From positions 1 to 5,395 of the forward strand of contig JAAYVT010000748.1 of the NCBI GenBank assembly GCA_012517025.1: a stretch of DNA of 5,395 bases. The letters run 5' to 3'. The notes under the pieces are model-generated. The model had not been told where the DNA came from and made no database searches. It saw only the letters and a program-made list of their open reading frames with translations. The translations under genes were made by a program, and so were the position numbers. Positions within the stretch are counted from its first letter, which is position 1; every line of letters starts with the position of its first letter. The stretch is from Phyllobacteriaceae bacterium (GTDB lineage: Bacteria > Pseudomonadota > Alphaproteobacteria > Rhizobiales > Ancalomicrobiaceae). Below are positions 1 to 5,395 of the stretch, in pieces.

Positions 1-939
1 CTGGTCGCCGATCCGATGGCCTCGCTGCTCTGGCAGTGGGTGGTGCTGGCGGTGACCGGCGTCGTCATCGCCTTCGGCGTCTCGCGCGGCATCGAGGCGG
101 TGGCGCGACGACTGATGCCGCTGCTGTTCGGGCTGCTGCTGGTGCTGTGCGTACGCTCGCTCACCCTGCCGGGAGCGAAACAAGGCCTCGCCTTCCTGTT
201 CGACCCCGACTTCGCCAAGATCACTCCGGCGGTGGTGCTGACCGCTCTCGGCCTCGCCTTCTTCAAGCTGTCGCTGGGCATGGGCACCATGCTCACCTAC
301 GGCAGCTATTTCCGCGAAAACCAGAACATCCCCGCGACTGCCGCCCGCGTCATGCTGGCCGACCTGTCGGTGTCGTTGCTCGCCGGCATCGCCATCTTCC
401 CGGCAGTCTTCGCCTTCGGCTTCGAGCCGGCCGCCGGCCCGTCGTTGGTGTTCATGACCATCCCGGCGGTGTTCACCTCGATGCCCGGCGGCACGATCTT
501 CATGACGGTGTTCTTCGTGCTGACCGCGATCGCCAGCGTCGGCGCCATCCTGTCGCTGCTCGAGGTGCCGGTCGCCATCCTGTCGCAGCGCTACGGCTTG
601 GGGCGCAGGACCGCCGCCGCCGCCACCATCGCGATGATCGCGGCGCTCGGCGCCCCGGCGGCGCTGTCGCAGGGCGTCGCCGCGAACTGGAAGATCTTCG
701 GCCGCAACCCCTTCGACCTCTTCGACTTCCTGAGCTCGAACATCCTGTTGCCGCTCGGCGGCATCCTGATCTGCCTGTTCGTCGGCTGGGTCTACGGCTT
801 GGCGGCGCCGGAACGGCGGATGGCGGCGGAAGGCTCACCGGTGGCGCGCGCCACGATCCGCGTCGCCTTCTTCCTCATCCGCTGGGTCGCCCCGCTCGCC
901 ATCGTCGTCGTGCTGCTGAACGGGCTCGGCGTGTTCTGA
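1..939 (+). CDS. NSS-family (sodium:neurotransmitter symporter-like) transporter, 3' part
   Basis: This is an inner-membrane amino-acid-type transporter of the NSS (LeuT/MhsT) family. The reading frame is open at the left edge; 312 residues are visible and roughly the first third (TM1 to about TM3) is missing. The ATG at 16 is internal, not the start. Hydrophobic segments match TM4 to TM11: about residues 8-25, 38-55, 80-100, 120-142, 165-195, 200-220, 235-262 and 280-310. The protein ends after the segment equivalent to TM11, as in 11-helix bacterial members (MhsT, Tyt1). The TM6 hallmark is FFKLSLGMG followed by TYGSY (residues 87-103). TM8 ends in SLLEVPVA. Against LeuT, a Lys (residue 89) occupies the Thr254 Na1 position, and Gly181-Ala182 occupy the Na2 Thr354-Ser355 positions, so sodium coupling is uncertain. 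Substrate cannot be told. The gene converges on the TetR-fold gene, 4 bases away. Family assignment is firm; the ion coupling is inference. Confidence 0.93.
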   Translation: MVADPMASLLWQWVVLAVTGVVIAFGVSRGIEAVARRLMPLLFGLLLVLCVRSLTLPGAKQGLAFLFDPDFAKITPAVVLTALGLAFFKLSLGMGTMLTYGSYFRENQNIPATAARVMLADLSVSLLAGIAIFPAVFAFGFEPAAGPSLVFMTIPAVFTSMPGGTIFMTVFFVLTAIASVGAILSLLEVPVAILSQRYGLGRRTAAAATIAMIAALGAPAALSQGVAANWKIFGRNPFDLFDFLSSNILLPLGGILICLFVGWVYGLAAPERRMAAEGSPVARATIRVAFFLIRWVAPLAIVVVLLNGLGVF

Positions 940-943
940 TCGG

Positions 944-1597
944 TCAGATCCCCGATCCGCCCGTCTCGACGCCGTCGCCGGCCGGCCGCTCCCGCCGGCG
1001 ACACACCCACCGTCGCAACAGCCGCCGCGCCGCACCGGTCCGCTCCGCCAGCTTTCCGAGCCGATCGAGCGCCGCGTCGAGCGCCGCCATCGTCTTGGGC
1101 AACCCCGCGTCCTCCTCGGCGAGGAAGGTCGGGGCGATCCGCGCCACCGCCACCGCCAGCGCCGTCGCCTTCGCCGCGCCCCACGGACCGCCGGCCGAAA
1201 CCCCGGCCGCCTCCAGGATCCATGCCTGCGAACCGACCAGCAGTCGGGTCAGATGCACCGCCAGCGCCGGATCGCGCCGCGCCGAGCGCGACAGCCCGGC
1301 GAGCCCGGCGCGATGCGGCGCCAACAGATCGAACCGCCGCATCAACGCGTCGGCGAGCCGCTGCTTGATCGGCTCCCCGCGCATCGACGCATCGTCGCCG
1401 GCGAGCACCGCCACGTCGATGCGCCGGGCGAAGCCGGAGAGGACGTCGAACGGCCCGTCGTAGGCCCGCCGCAGGTCGGCGAGCGGCACCCCGGCCAGCT
1501 CCGCCACCTCGGCGAGGCGAATCTCGTGAAACGACCGATCGGCGAGAAGATCGAGCAGGGCGGTCTCGATCCGGGTGGTCGGCAGGTCCTCGCTCAT
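944..1597 (-). CDS. TetR-fold protein, putative transcriptional regulator
   Basis: The predicted protein has 217 residues and an all-helical TetR/AcrR-like layout. A divergent helix-turn-helix lies at about residues 10-55 (EVAELAGVPLADLRRAYDGP region). A ligand-type helical domain follows, ending in a segment with FLAEEDAGLPKTMAALD (residues 158-174), which I recall from a Hyphomicrobiales TetR group. The start is the ATG at 1597 because a strong Shine-Dalgarno, GGAGGAGGAA (1601-1610), sits 3 bases upstream of it; longer in-frame extensions run into the prs region. The usual TetR pattern of Tyr-x-x-Phe before a Ser/Gly-Lys in the recognition helix is not evident, so DNA binding is less certain than in standard TetRs. 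A COQ9-like, lipid-binding TetR fold is an alternative. The C-terminal 30 residues are Arg-rich then Gly-rich and look unstructured. The gene lies beyond the prs terminator, so it probably has its own promoter. Ligand and targets are unknown. Confidence 0.8.
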   Translation of the reverse strand: MSEDLPTTRIETALLDLLADRSFHEIRLAEVAELAGVPLADLRRAYDGPFDVLSGFARRIDVAVLAGDDASMRGEPIKQRLADALMRRFDLLAPHRAGLAGLSRSARRDPALAVHLTRLLVGSQAWILEAAGVSAGGPWGAAKATALAVAVARIAPTFLAEEDAGLPKTMAALDAALDRLGKLAERTGAARRLLRRWVCRRRERPAGDGVETGGSGI

Positions 1598-1600
1598 CGC

Positions 1601-1610
1601 TTCCTCCTCC
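1601..1610 (-). promoter_or_regulatory. Strong ribosome binding site of the TetR-fold gene
   Basis: On the minus strand GGAGGAGGAA precedes the ATG at 1597 by 3 bases, and its upstream GGAGG copy gives a more usual distance of about 8 bases. It is the best Shine-Dalgarno in the window. It fixes the start of this gene against the longer open frame upstream. Confidence 0.75.
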
Positions 1611-1646
1611 GCGCCGCCCCTCCCCGAGGCGGCATCGGACCATTCT

Positions 1647-1662
1647 GCCGCGCCGGCGCGGC
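1647..1662. repeat. Perfect 16-bp palindrome upstream of the TetR-fold gene
   Basis: GCCGCGCCGGCGCGGC reads the same on both strands with no central spacer. It lies 50 bases upstream of the TetR-fold start, between that start and the prs terminator. TetR proteins often bind palindromes near their own promoter, so it is a candidate operator. It consists only of G and C, however, and such palindromes arise easily in GC-rich DNA. The palindrome is seen directly; the operator role is a guess. Confidence 0.3.
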
Positions 1663-1704
1663 GAAACGAAGACGCCCGTCGAATCGGCGGATCCGACGGG
1701 CGTC
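1661..1704 (-). terminator. Rho-independent terminator of prs
   Basis: On the minus strand an 11-base-pair perfect stem (arms 1704-1694 and 1681-1671, GACGCCCGTCG paired with CGACGGGCGTC) with a 12-base loop starts 21 bases after the prs stop codon. It is followed by TTCGTTTCGC, a modest U-rich tail. Stem length, position and tail fit an intrinsic terminator. The tail is broken by C and G, so termination may be incomplete and some transcript could run on into the TetR-fold gene. Confidence 0.75.
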
Positions 1705-1725
1705 GGAAATCGAAAGGCGATCGCG

Positions 1726-2658
1726 TCAGTCGAACAGGCTCGACACCGACTTTTCCTGCGCGGTGCGGGCGACCGCCTCGCCGAGCAGCGGCGCGATCGA
1801 GATCATGCGGATGTTCGCCGCCGCCTTGACCGCCTCGGTCGCCTGGATCGAGTCGGAGATCACCAGTTCCTTCAGCGCCGAGGAGGCGATGCGGGTGACC
1901 GCGCCGCCGGAGAGCACGCCGTGGGTGCAGTAGGCCGAGACGTCCTTGGCGCCGCGCGCCAGCAGGGCCTCGGCGGCGTTGCACAGCGTGCCGCCGGAAT
2001 CGATGATGTCGTCGACCAGGATGCAGGAGCGGCCGGAGACGTCGCCGATGACGTTCATCACCTCCGATTCGCCCGGCCGTTCGCGCCGCTTGTCGACGAT
2101 GGCGAGCGAAGCGTCGATGCGCTTGGCGAGCGCGCGGGCGCGCACCACGCCGCCGACGTCCGGCGACACCACCATCACCGAGCCCGGCGCGTAGCGTTCC
2201 TTGATGTCGCGCGTCATCACCGGCGCGGCATAGAGGTTGTCGGTCGGGATGTCGAAGAAGCCCTGGATCTGACCGGCGTGGAGATCGAGGGTGAGGACAC
2301 GGTCGGCGCCGGCGTGGGTGATCAGATTGGCCACCAGTTTGGCCGAGATCGGGGTGCGCGGACCGGGTTTGCGATCCTGCCGGGCGTAGCCGAAGTAGGG
2401 CAGCACCGCGGTGATCCGCTTCGCCGACGAACGACGCAACGCGTCGATCATGATCAGCAGTTCCATCAGGTGATCGTTGGCCGGAAAGCTCGTCGACTGG
2501 ATGACGAACGTGTCCTCGCCGCGCACGTTCTCCTGGATCTCGACGAAGATCTCCTGATCGGCGAAGCGTTTGACCGAACAGGCCGACAGCGGAATCTCGA
2601 GATACTTGGCGATCTCGCCGGCCAGCGCACGGTTGGAATTTCCGCAGACGAGCTTCAT
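1726..2658 (-). CDS. prs: Ribose-phosphate pyrophosphokinase (PRPP synthase), class I
   Basis: Prs transfers pyrophosphate from ATP to ribose-5-phosphate and so makes PRPP, the cytosolic precursor of purine, pyrimidine, NAD, histidine and tryptophan synthesis. The protein has 310 residues, a typical length. Visible landmarks are FADQE (32-36, nucleotide-contacting region), YFGYARQDRKPGPRTPIS (88-105, with Arg93 and Gln94 at the ATP site), DLHAGQIQGFF (125-135, His127 at the metal site), SPDVGG (165-170, Asp167), the catalytic-loop KRRERPG (190-196, Lys190 and Arg192), and the PRPP-binding signature VDDIIDSGGT (215-224). All key residues are present, so the enzyme should be active. I chose the ATG at 2658, giving MKLVCGN; GAGG at 2665-2668 lies 6 bases upstream. 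The GTG at 2670 would add four residues but has worse support. A promoter lies in the upstream gap and a terminator follows the stop codon. Confidence 0.98.
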   Translation of the reverse strand: MKLVCGNSNRALAGEIAKYLEIPLSACSVKRFADQEIFVEIQENVRGEDTFVIQSTSFPANDHLMELLIMIDALRRSSAKRITAVLPYFGYARQDRKPGPRTPISAKLVANLITHAGADRVLTLDLHAGQIQGFFDIPTDNLYAAPVMTRDIKERYAPGSVMVVSPDVGGVVRARALAKRIDASLAIVDKRRERPGESEVMNVIGDVSGRSCILVDDIIDSGGTLCNAAEALLARGAKDVSAYCTHGVLSGGAVTRIASSALKELVISDSIQATEAVKAAANIRMISIAPLLGEAVARTAQEKSVSSLFD

Positions 2659-2664
2659 CGGATG

Positions 2665-2668
2665 CCTC
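2665..2668 (-). promoter_or_regulatory. Ribosome binding site that decides the prs start
   Basis: GAGG on the minus strand lies 6 bases before the ATG at 2658 and overlaps the alternative GTG start at 2670. A start at 2670 would place this motif inside the coding sequence, so it supports the shorter protein. Confidence 0.6.
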
Positions 2669-2709
2669 ACGACACGAATGGTGGGGGGGACGATCGCCCC
2701 GCCACGTTC

Positions 2710-2724
2710 GGCGCCGCCGGCGCC
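2710..2724. other. Small GC hairpin in the prs leader
   Basis: GGCGCC, a 3-base spacer and GGCGCC form a 6-base-pair stem in the region predicted to be the start of the prs 5' untranslated leader. No U-rich tail follows it on either strand, so it is not a terminator. It may be chance in GC-rich DNA; I see no known riboswitch in this 114-base gap (2659-2772). Confidence 0.25.
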
Positions 2725-2737
2725 TCGGATGGCCGGC

Positions 2738-2766
2738 CTTTTACCCAGTTTGTCCGGCCGCGTAAA
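2738..2766 (-). promoter_or_regulatory. Candidate sigma-70-type promoter of prs
   Basis: On the minus strand TTTACG (2766-2761, four of six matches to TTGACA) is separated by exactly 17 bases from TAAAAG (2743-2738, four of six matches to TATAAT). It sits just after the lipoprotein stop codon at 2773, in one of the few AT-richer patches of the window. A transcript would start near 2731, giving a leader of about 73 bases. This would let prs be expressed apart from the upstream operon. The call rests on motif matching alone. Confidence 0.45.
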
Positions 2767-2772
2767 CCGACC

Positions 2773-3351
2773 TCACGACGACGGGCGACGGGCGTTCCGG
2801 TTGAGCCAGGTCTGAAGGTCGTGCACCGCCCGCTTCGCCAGACGGTCCTGCACCGCGCCGTCGACCGCGCCCCATGCGTCGCCGTCGACGCCGAGCGCCA
2901 TGTCCTGCCCGACGATGCGGTGTACCGGCCGGCCGGCGGCGTCGTAGACGTCGTAGGTGTAGAGGATGGTGGTCGACGACGAATGGCCGAGCGCGACGAA
3001 CTGCCCCTGCACCCGCCACAGCGCCGGTTCGTCGAGCCGGTGCACCAGATCGATGCAGGCGTCCTGCGCGTAGACGCGGAACTTGCGATAGATGGCGTCG
3101 GCGGTGGTCACCGGCAGCCCCGAGAACGGCAGCATCTGCACCGTCACCCGCCCCGCCGGCGGCTGTTCCTTGAGCGGCTCGAGCGGGATCCGGCCGGAGA
3201 GCGTGGCGCCGGCCTGATCGAGCGTCGCGCTCGCCCCGCCGAGCATGGTCTCCTGGTCGCAGGCGGCGACGACGAGCGCACCGGCCACCGCCAGGGCGAC
3301 CCGCAGGACGGCCGGCGCGCGCGGAGAACGGCGGAAGAGATCGGACTGCAT
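2773..3351 (-). CDS. Uncharacterised lipoprotein of the lgt-prs operon
   Basis: The predicted protein has 192 residues. It starts with a basic stretch (Arg7, Arg8, Arg11, Arg17), a hydrophobic core (about 15-29) and a lipobox VAAC ending in Cys31, so a mature lipoprotein of about 162 residues is expected after Lgt and LspA act. Asp32 follows the lipidated Cys; in E. coli Asp at this position favours inner-membrane retention, but that rule may not hold here. The mature part has no known catalytic motif that I recognise. It looks alpha/beta, with the most family-like segment around TTILYTYDVYDAAGRPVHRI (127-146), which resembles lipoproteins I recall next to prs in Hyphomicrobiales. Cys99 is the only other cysteine. 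The start at 3351 has GAGG 8 bases upstream (3360-3363). The gene is 77 bases after pgeF and probably co-transcribed. Function unknown. Confidence 0.88.
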   Translation of the reverse strand: MQSDLFRRSPRAPAVLRVALAVAGALVVAACDQETMLGGASATLDQAGATLSGRIPLEPLKEQPPAGRVTVQMLPFSGLPVTTADAIYRKFRVYAQDACIDLVHRLDEPALWRVQGQFVALGHSSSTTILYTYDVYDAAGRPVHRIVGQDMALGVDGDAWGAVDGAVQDRLAKRAVHDLQTWLNRNARRPSS

Positions 3352-3365
3352 CGGGTTCGCCTCGA

Positions 3366-3404
3366 CGCCGATTGGGGGACGCGTCTGCTTAGCCGGAATC
3401 GGCG
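3366..3404 (-). other. Inverted repeat just upstream of the lipoprotein ribosome binding site
   Basis: CGCCGATT (3366-3373) and AATCGGCG (3397-3404) are perfect 8-base complements with a 23-base loop. In the minus-strand transcript the hairpin ends 2 bases before the GAGG of the lipoprotein gene. No U-rich tail follows, so it is not a standard terminator. It could stabilise the mRNA or affect translation of the lipoprotein, or be chance. Confidence 0.35.
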
Positions 3405-3428
3405 ATCCGGTCCAGGACGATGCCGCCG

Positions 3429-4193
3429 TCACCTCAGCGCGATCGCCGAGACCAGCCGCCCGTAGTCGGGCTCGCGGCGATGGGTGGTGCGGCGATAGGA
3501 GAAGAACCGCGCCTCGTCGGCGTAGGTGCACAGACCGAGATCGCCGCGCCGCGCCACCCCCGCCTCGGCGAGGCGGAGCGCGACGAAGGCCGGCAGATCG
3601 AACATCGCGTGCCCGGCTCGCGGCGACGGCGCGAAGAACCGTTCCCACGTCGGATCGCGCTCGACGAATCGCGCCACGAACTCCGGCCCGACCTCGTAGG
3701 CCGCCGCCGAGATGGTCGGCCCGAGCACCGCGACGATGCCGTCGCGCGTCGCTCCGAGCTCTTCCATCGCCGCGACCGTCGCCTCGATCACGCCCTTGAA
3801 CGCGCCCTGCCAACCGGCGTGCGCCGCCCCGACCACTCGGGCCGAAGCATCGGCGAAGAGGATCGGCCCGCAGTCGGCGGTCGCCACCCCGATCGCCACG
3901 CCGACCCGCGCCGTCACCACCGCGTCGACCTTCGGTCCCTCGCCCAGCGCCCATGCTTCCTCGACCACCGCCACGTCCGGCGAGTGGACCTGATAAGGCA
4001 GCGCCAACGCGTCCGCCGCCACCCCGAGCGCCGTCGCCACCCGACCGCGATTCTCCAGCACCTTGTCGCGCGCGTCGGCCGAGCCGAGCCCGATGTTGAG
4101 ACTGGCGTAGAGCCCATCCGACACCCCGCCCTCGCGGGTGAAGAAGCCGTGGGCGATGCCCGGGAGTTCGGAGAGCAGCGGCGAGCGGATCAC
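3429..4193 (-). CDS. pgeF: Multi-copper polyphenol oxidase/laccase-type purine nucleoside phosphorylase (YfiH/YlmD family)
   Basis: The protein has 254 residues and belongs to the COG1496 family, long called laccase-domain or PgeF. Family members are now known to act as zinc-dependent purine nucleoside phosphorylases that also deaminate adenosine; a role in peptidoglycan editing is reported in E. coli. The metal site is intact: His70 in YQVHSPDV (67-74), Cys108 in TADCGPILFAD (105-115) and His125 in AAHAGWQG (123-130). GPTI (158-161) with YEVG (166-169), and the C-terminal CTYADEARFFSYRR (222-235), complete the family pattern. Translation starts at a GTG (4193) that overlaps the methyltransferase stop codon as GTGA, with GAGG about 10 bases upstream (4204-4207); no in-frame ATG lies nearby. 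Coupled translation with the methyltransferase is likely. Next to prs it fits purine nucleoside salvage in the cytosol. Confidence 0.95.
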   Translation of the reverse strand: MIRSPLLSELPGIAHGFFTREGGVSDGLYASLNIGLGSADARDKVLENRGRVATALGVAADALALPYQVHSPDVAVVEEAWALGEGPKVDAVVTARVGVAIGVATADCGPILFADASARVVGAAHAGWQGAFKGVIEATVAAMEELGATRDGIVAVLGPTISAAAYEVGPEFVARFVERDPTWERFFAPSPRAGHAMFDLPAFVALRLAEAGVARRGDLGLCTYADEARFFSYRRTTHRREPDYGRLVSAIALR

Positions 4194-5308
4194 GGATGAG
4201 GAACCTCGGAATGGGTGCGGGACGGCGGAAGCCCGGGCAGCGCCAGCCCCGGCAGCGTGACGGCGAGAACCTTGAACAACGATCCCATTTCCTCCGGTCC
4301 GGCGAGCCGCTCGACCTGCGCCACGATGTCGGCGCGGGTCGCCTCGTCCTTGTCGGCGCCGAGCCGGCCGGCGCGTTCGGCGAGCCCGAGCGCCAGCAGG
4401 AAGTCGCCCTGCTCGACCGGCCCGTGCACCGCCGCCCCCGCCCGCGCCGCCGCCACCGCCAGCGCGGTGAAATCGACGTGGGCGGTGAGATCGGCCTCGC
4501 CCGGCCGCTCCAACACGTCGACCGGAGTGTGCGAGCGCACCGCCTGGAAGGTGTCGCCGAAGGCCGGACCGGAATAGCCGTAGTCGATCGTCAGCAGCAA
4601 GCCGCCGGCGCCGGCGATGCGGCGGGCGAGCCCGGTCATGATCGCCACGCCGACCGGCGAGACCTCGACGATCGCCCCCTCCACCGCCGCGCCGAGCCGC
4701 TGCGACAGCCCGCTCTCCGGCAGCGCCGTCGGTCCGAGCCCGAAGGCGAGACGCCCCTCCGCGTCGAGCCCGACCACGCGCTCCCGCCATGCGCCGTGAT
4801 CACGCTGGAACTGCCGGATCGGCAGGGCGTCGAAGAATTCGTTGGCGACCGCCAGGAGCGGACCCGGCGGGATCTCCTCCGCCGCGCCGTACCAGGTCGG
4901 GGCGAGCGGTCCGCCGGCGAGCGTCGTCGCCTGTTTCGCCCGGAGCCGCGGGCTGGTCTCCACCAGCCCGAGCCGCGCCGCCGCCACGAAGGCTGGCTGG
5001 CGCTTCGCCACCCTGAGCACGTCGGCCATCAGCGTGCCGCGTCCGGGGCCGAACTCGACCAGATGGAACGGTGCCGGTCGCCCGAGCCGCTCCCACGCCT
5101 CGACCAGGAAGGCTCCGATCACCTCGCCGAACATCTGCGACACTTCCGGCGCGGTGACGAAGTCGCCGCCTTTGCCGAACGGTTCGCGCGCCATGTAGTA
5201 GCCGAGCTCGGGATCGGCCAGACACACCCCCATGTAGTCGAACACCGGCATCGGCCCGTCGAGACGAATGCGCGCCTTGATCCGATGTTCGAGCGGGGTG
5301 GGCGTCAT
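4190..5308 (-). CDS. Class I SAM-dependent methyltransferase, MidA/NDUFAF7 family
   Basis: The protein has 372 residues and matches the DUF185/Methyltransf_28 (COG1565) family. Mitochondrial NDUFAF7 methylates an arginine of complex I subunit NDUFS2; the role of bacterial members is not settled, so complex I assembly is only a possibility. Motifs in order are DYMGVCLADPELGYYM (24-39), GDFVTAPEVSQMFGE (48-62), the SAM-binding glycine loop VEFGPGRGTLMADVLR (84-99), VETSPRLR (116-123), ANEFFDALPIRQF (155-167), IDYGY (241-245), HVDF (277-280) and EMGSLFKVLA (340-349). The set is complete, so the enzyme looks functional. The ATG at 5308 is chosen because GGAGG (5313-5317) precedes it by 4 bases and it overlaps the lgt stop codon as ATGA. 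Its own stop overlaps the pgeF GTG. The C-terminal tail after residue 352 is Pro-rich and probably flexible. Confidence 0.95.
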   Translation of the reverse strand: MTPTPLEHRIKARIRLDGPMPVFDYMGVCLADPELGYYMAREPFGKGGDFVTAPEVSQMFGEVIGAFLVEAWERLGRPAPFHLVEFGPGRGTLMADVLRVAKRQPAFVAAARLGLVETSPRLRAKQATTLAGGPLAPTWYGAAEEIPPGPLLAVANEFFDALPIRQFQRDHGAWRERVVGLDAEGRLAFGLGPTALPESGLSQRLGAAVEGAIVEVSPVGVAIMTGLARRIAGAGGLLLTIDYGYSGPAFGDTFQAVRSHTPVDVLERPGEADLTAHVDFTALAVAAARAGAAVHGPVEQGDFLLALGLAERAGRLGADKDEATRADIVAQVERLAGPEEMGSLFKVLAVTLPGLALPGLPPSRTHSEVPHP

Positions 5309-5395
5309 GGCGCCTCCGTCGCGGCGGGACGGGCGCGTCGCCACGCCCACACGGCGACGGCGAACCCCGCCGCCACCATCGGCAGCGACAGGATC
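5305..5395 (-). CDS. lgt: Prolipoprotein diacylglyceryl transferase, last 29 residues
   Basis: Only the 3' end is in the window. The frame read inward from the right edge gives ILSLPMVAAGFAVAVWAW followed by a short Arg/Ala tail and a TGA at 5307-5305. A Leu-Ser-x-Pro-Met motif entering a final membrane helix is typical of the Lgt C-terminus, and lgt is the expected neighbour of this methyltransferase and pgeF in related genomes. Lgt transfers a diacylglyceryl group from phosphatidylglycerol to the lipobox cysteine at the inner membrane. The stop overlaps the methyltransferase ATG by 4 bases, so the two are translationally coupled. The fragment is short, so the call leans on context as well as sequence. 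Confidence 0.75.
   Translation of the reverse strand, partial: ILSLPMVAAGFAVAVWAWRRARPAATEAP

Noticed and set aside
36..1463. Long plus-strand open frame of 475 codons
   Set aside because: It is very rich in Arg, Gly, Ala and His, has no family resemblance, and runs across the transporter in another frame and antisense to the TetR-fold gene; a shadow caused by high GC.
1598..1670. Sigma-70 promoter for the TetR-fold gene
   Set aside because: A promoter is expected here, but no -35/-10 pair with reasonable matches and spacing could be found by eye.
2731..2760. GGCCGG-type repeats as a terminator for the lipoprotein gene
   Set aside because: The arms can pair over a 17-base loop, but there is no U-rich tail and the segment overlaps the better promoter candidate.
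1921..3465. Plus-strand open frame of 514 codons antisense to prs and the lipoprotein gene
   Set aside because: Its sequence is the antisense shadow of well-supported genes, with abundant Arg, Asp and His and no recognisable domain.
3352..3954. N-terminal extension of the lipoprotein frame into pgeF
   Set aside because: It would overlap the clearly coding pgeF, is Arg/Gly-rich, and would bury the signal peptide internally. The ATG at 3351 with its GAGG and lipobox is far better.
4194..4790. N-terminal extension of the pgeF frame into the methyltransferase gene
   Set aside because: The added sequence is low-complexity Arg/Gly/Ala antisense-free shadow of the methyltransferase frame; the GTG at 4193 matches the family N-terminus and overlaps the upstream stop.
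5309..5350. ATG at 5350 as methyltransferase start
   Set aside because: It would lie inside the lgt coding end and adds a 14-residue Arg-rich stretch; the ATG at 5308 has a GGAGG and an ATGA overlap with lgt.

Overview
The window is GC-rich and its proteins resemble those of Alphaproteobacteria, most likely the order Hyphomicrobiales (Rhizobiales). The pointers are the gene order lgt, MidA-type methyltransferase, pgeF, small lipoprotein, prs, the 310-residue Prs, and a TetR-fold protein of a type I recall from that order. This placement rests on remembered family resemblance, not on a search.

Layout: positions 1-939 (+) hold the 3' part of a neurotransmitter:sodium symporter (NSS) family transporter. 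Everything else is on the minus strand. Read in its own direction, from the right edge, it runs: the last codons of lgt (5395-5305), a MidA/NDUFAF7-type SAM methyltransferase (5308-4190), pgeF (4193-3429), an uncharacterised lipoprotein (3351-2773), prs (2658-1726) and a TetR-fold protein (1597-944). Lgt/methyltransferase and methyltransferase/pgeF overlap by 4 bases (ATGA and GTGA), which indicates one translationally coupled operon. The lipoprotein follows after 77 bases. prs has a plausible promoter of its own and a good hairpin terminator. The TetR-fold gene lies beyond that terminator and converges on the transporter gene with only 4 bases between them.

How the genes may work together: Lgt attaches the lipid to prolipoproteins, and the lipoprotein two genes downstream is a ready substrate. 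PgeF acts on purine nucleosides and releases ribose-1-phosphate, while Prs makes PRPP from ribose-5-phosphate, so the two fit a nucleotide salvage theme. The methyltransferase belongs to the family of the complex I assembly factor NDUFAF7; its bacterial role is not settled.

Most of the window is ordinary housekeeping DNA. I see no mobile element, CRISPR array, tRNA or rRNA gene. The points most worth a second look are the altered sodium-site residues in the transporter (a Lys at the Na1 position, and Gly-Ala in place of the two Na2 hydroxyl residues), the uncharacterised lipoprotein in an lgt operon, and the atypical helix-turn-helix of the TetR-fold protein. I found no clear new biological system.
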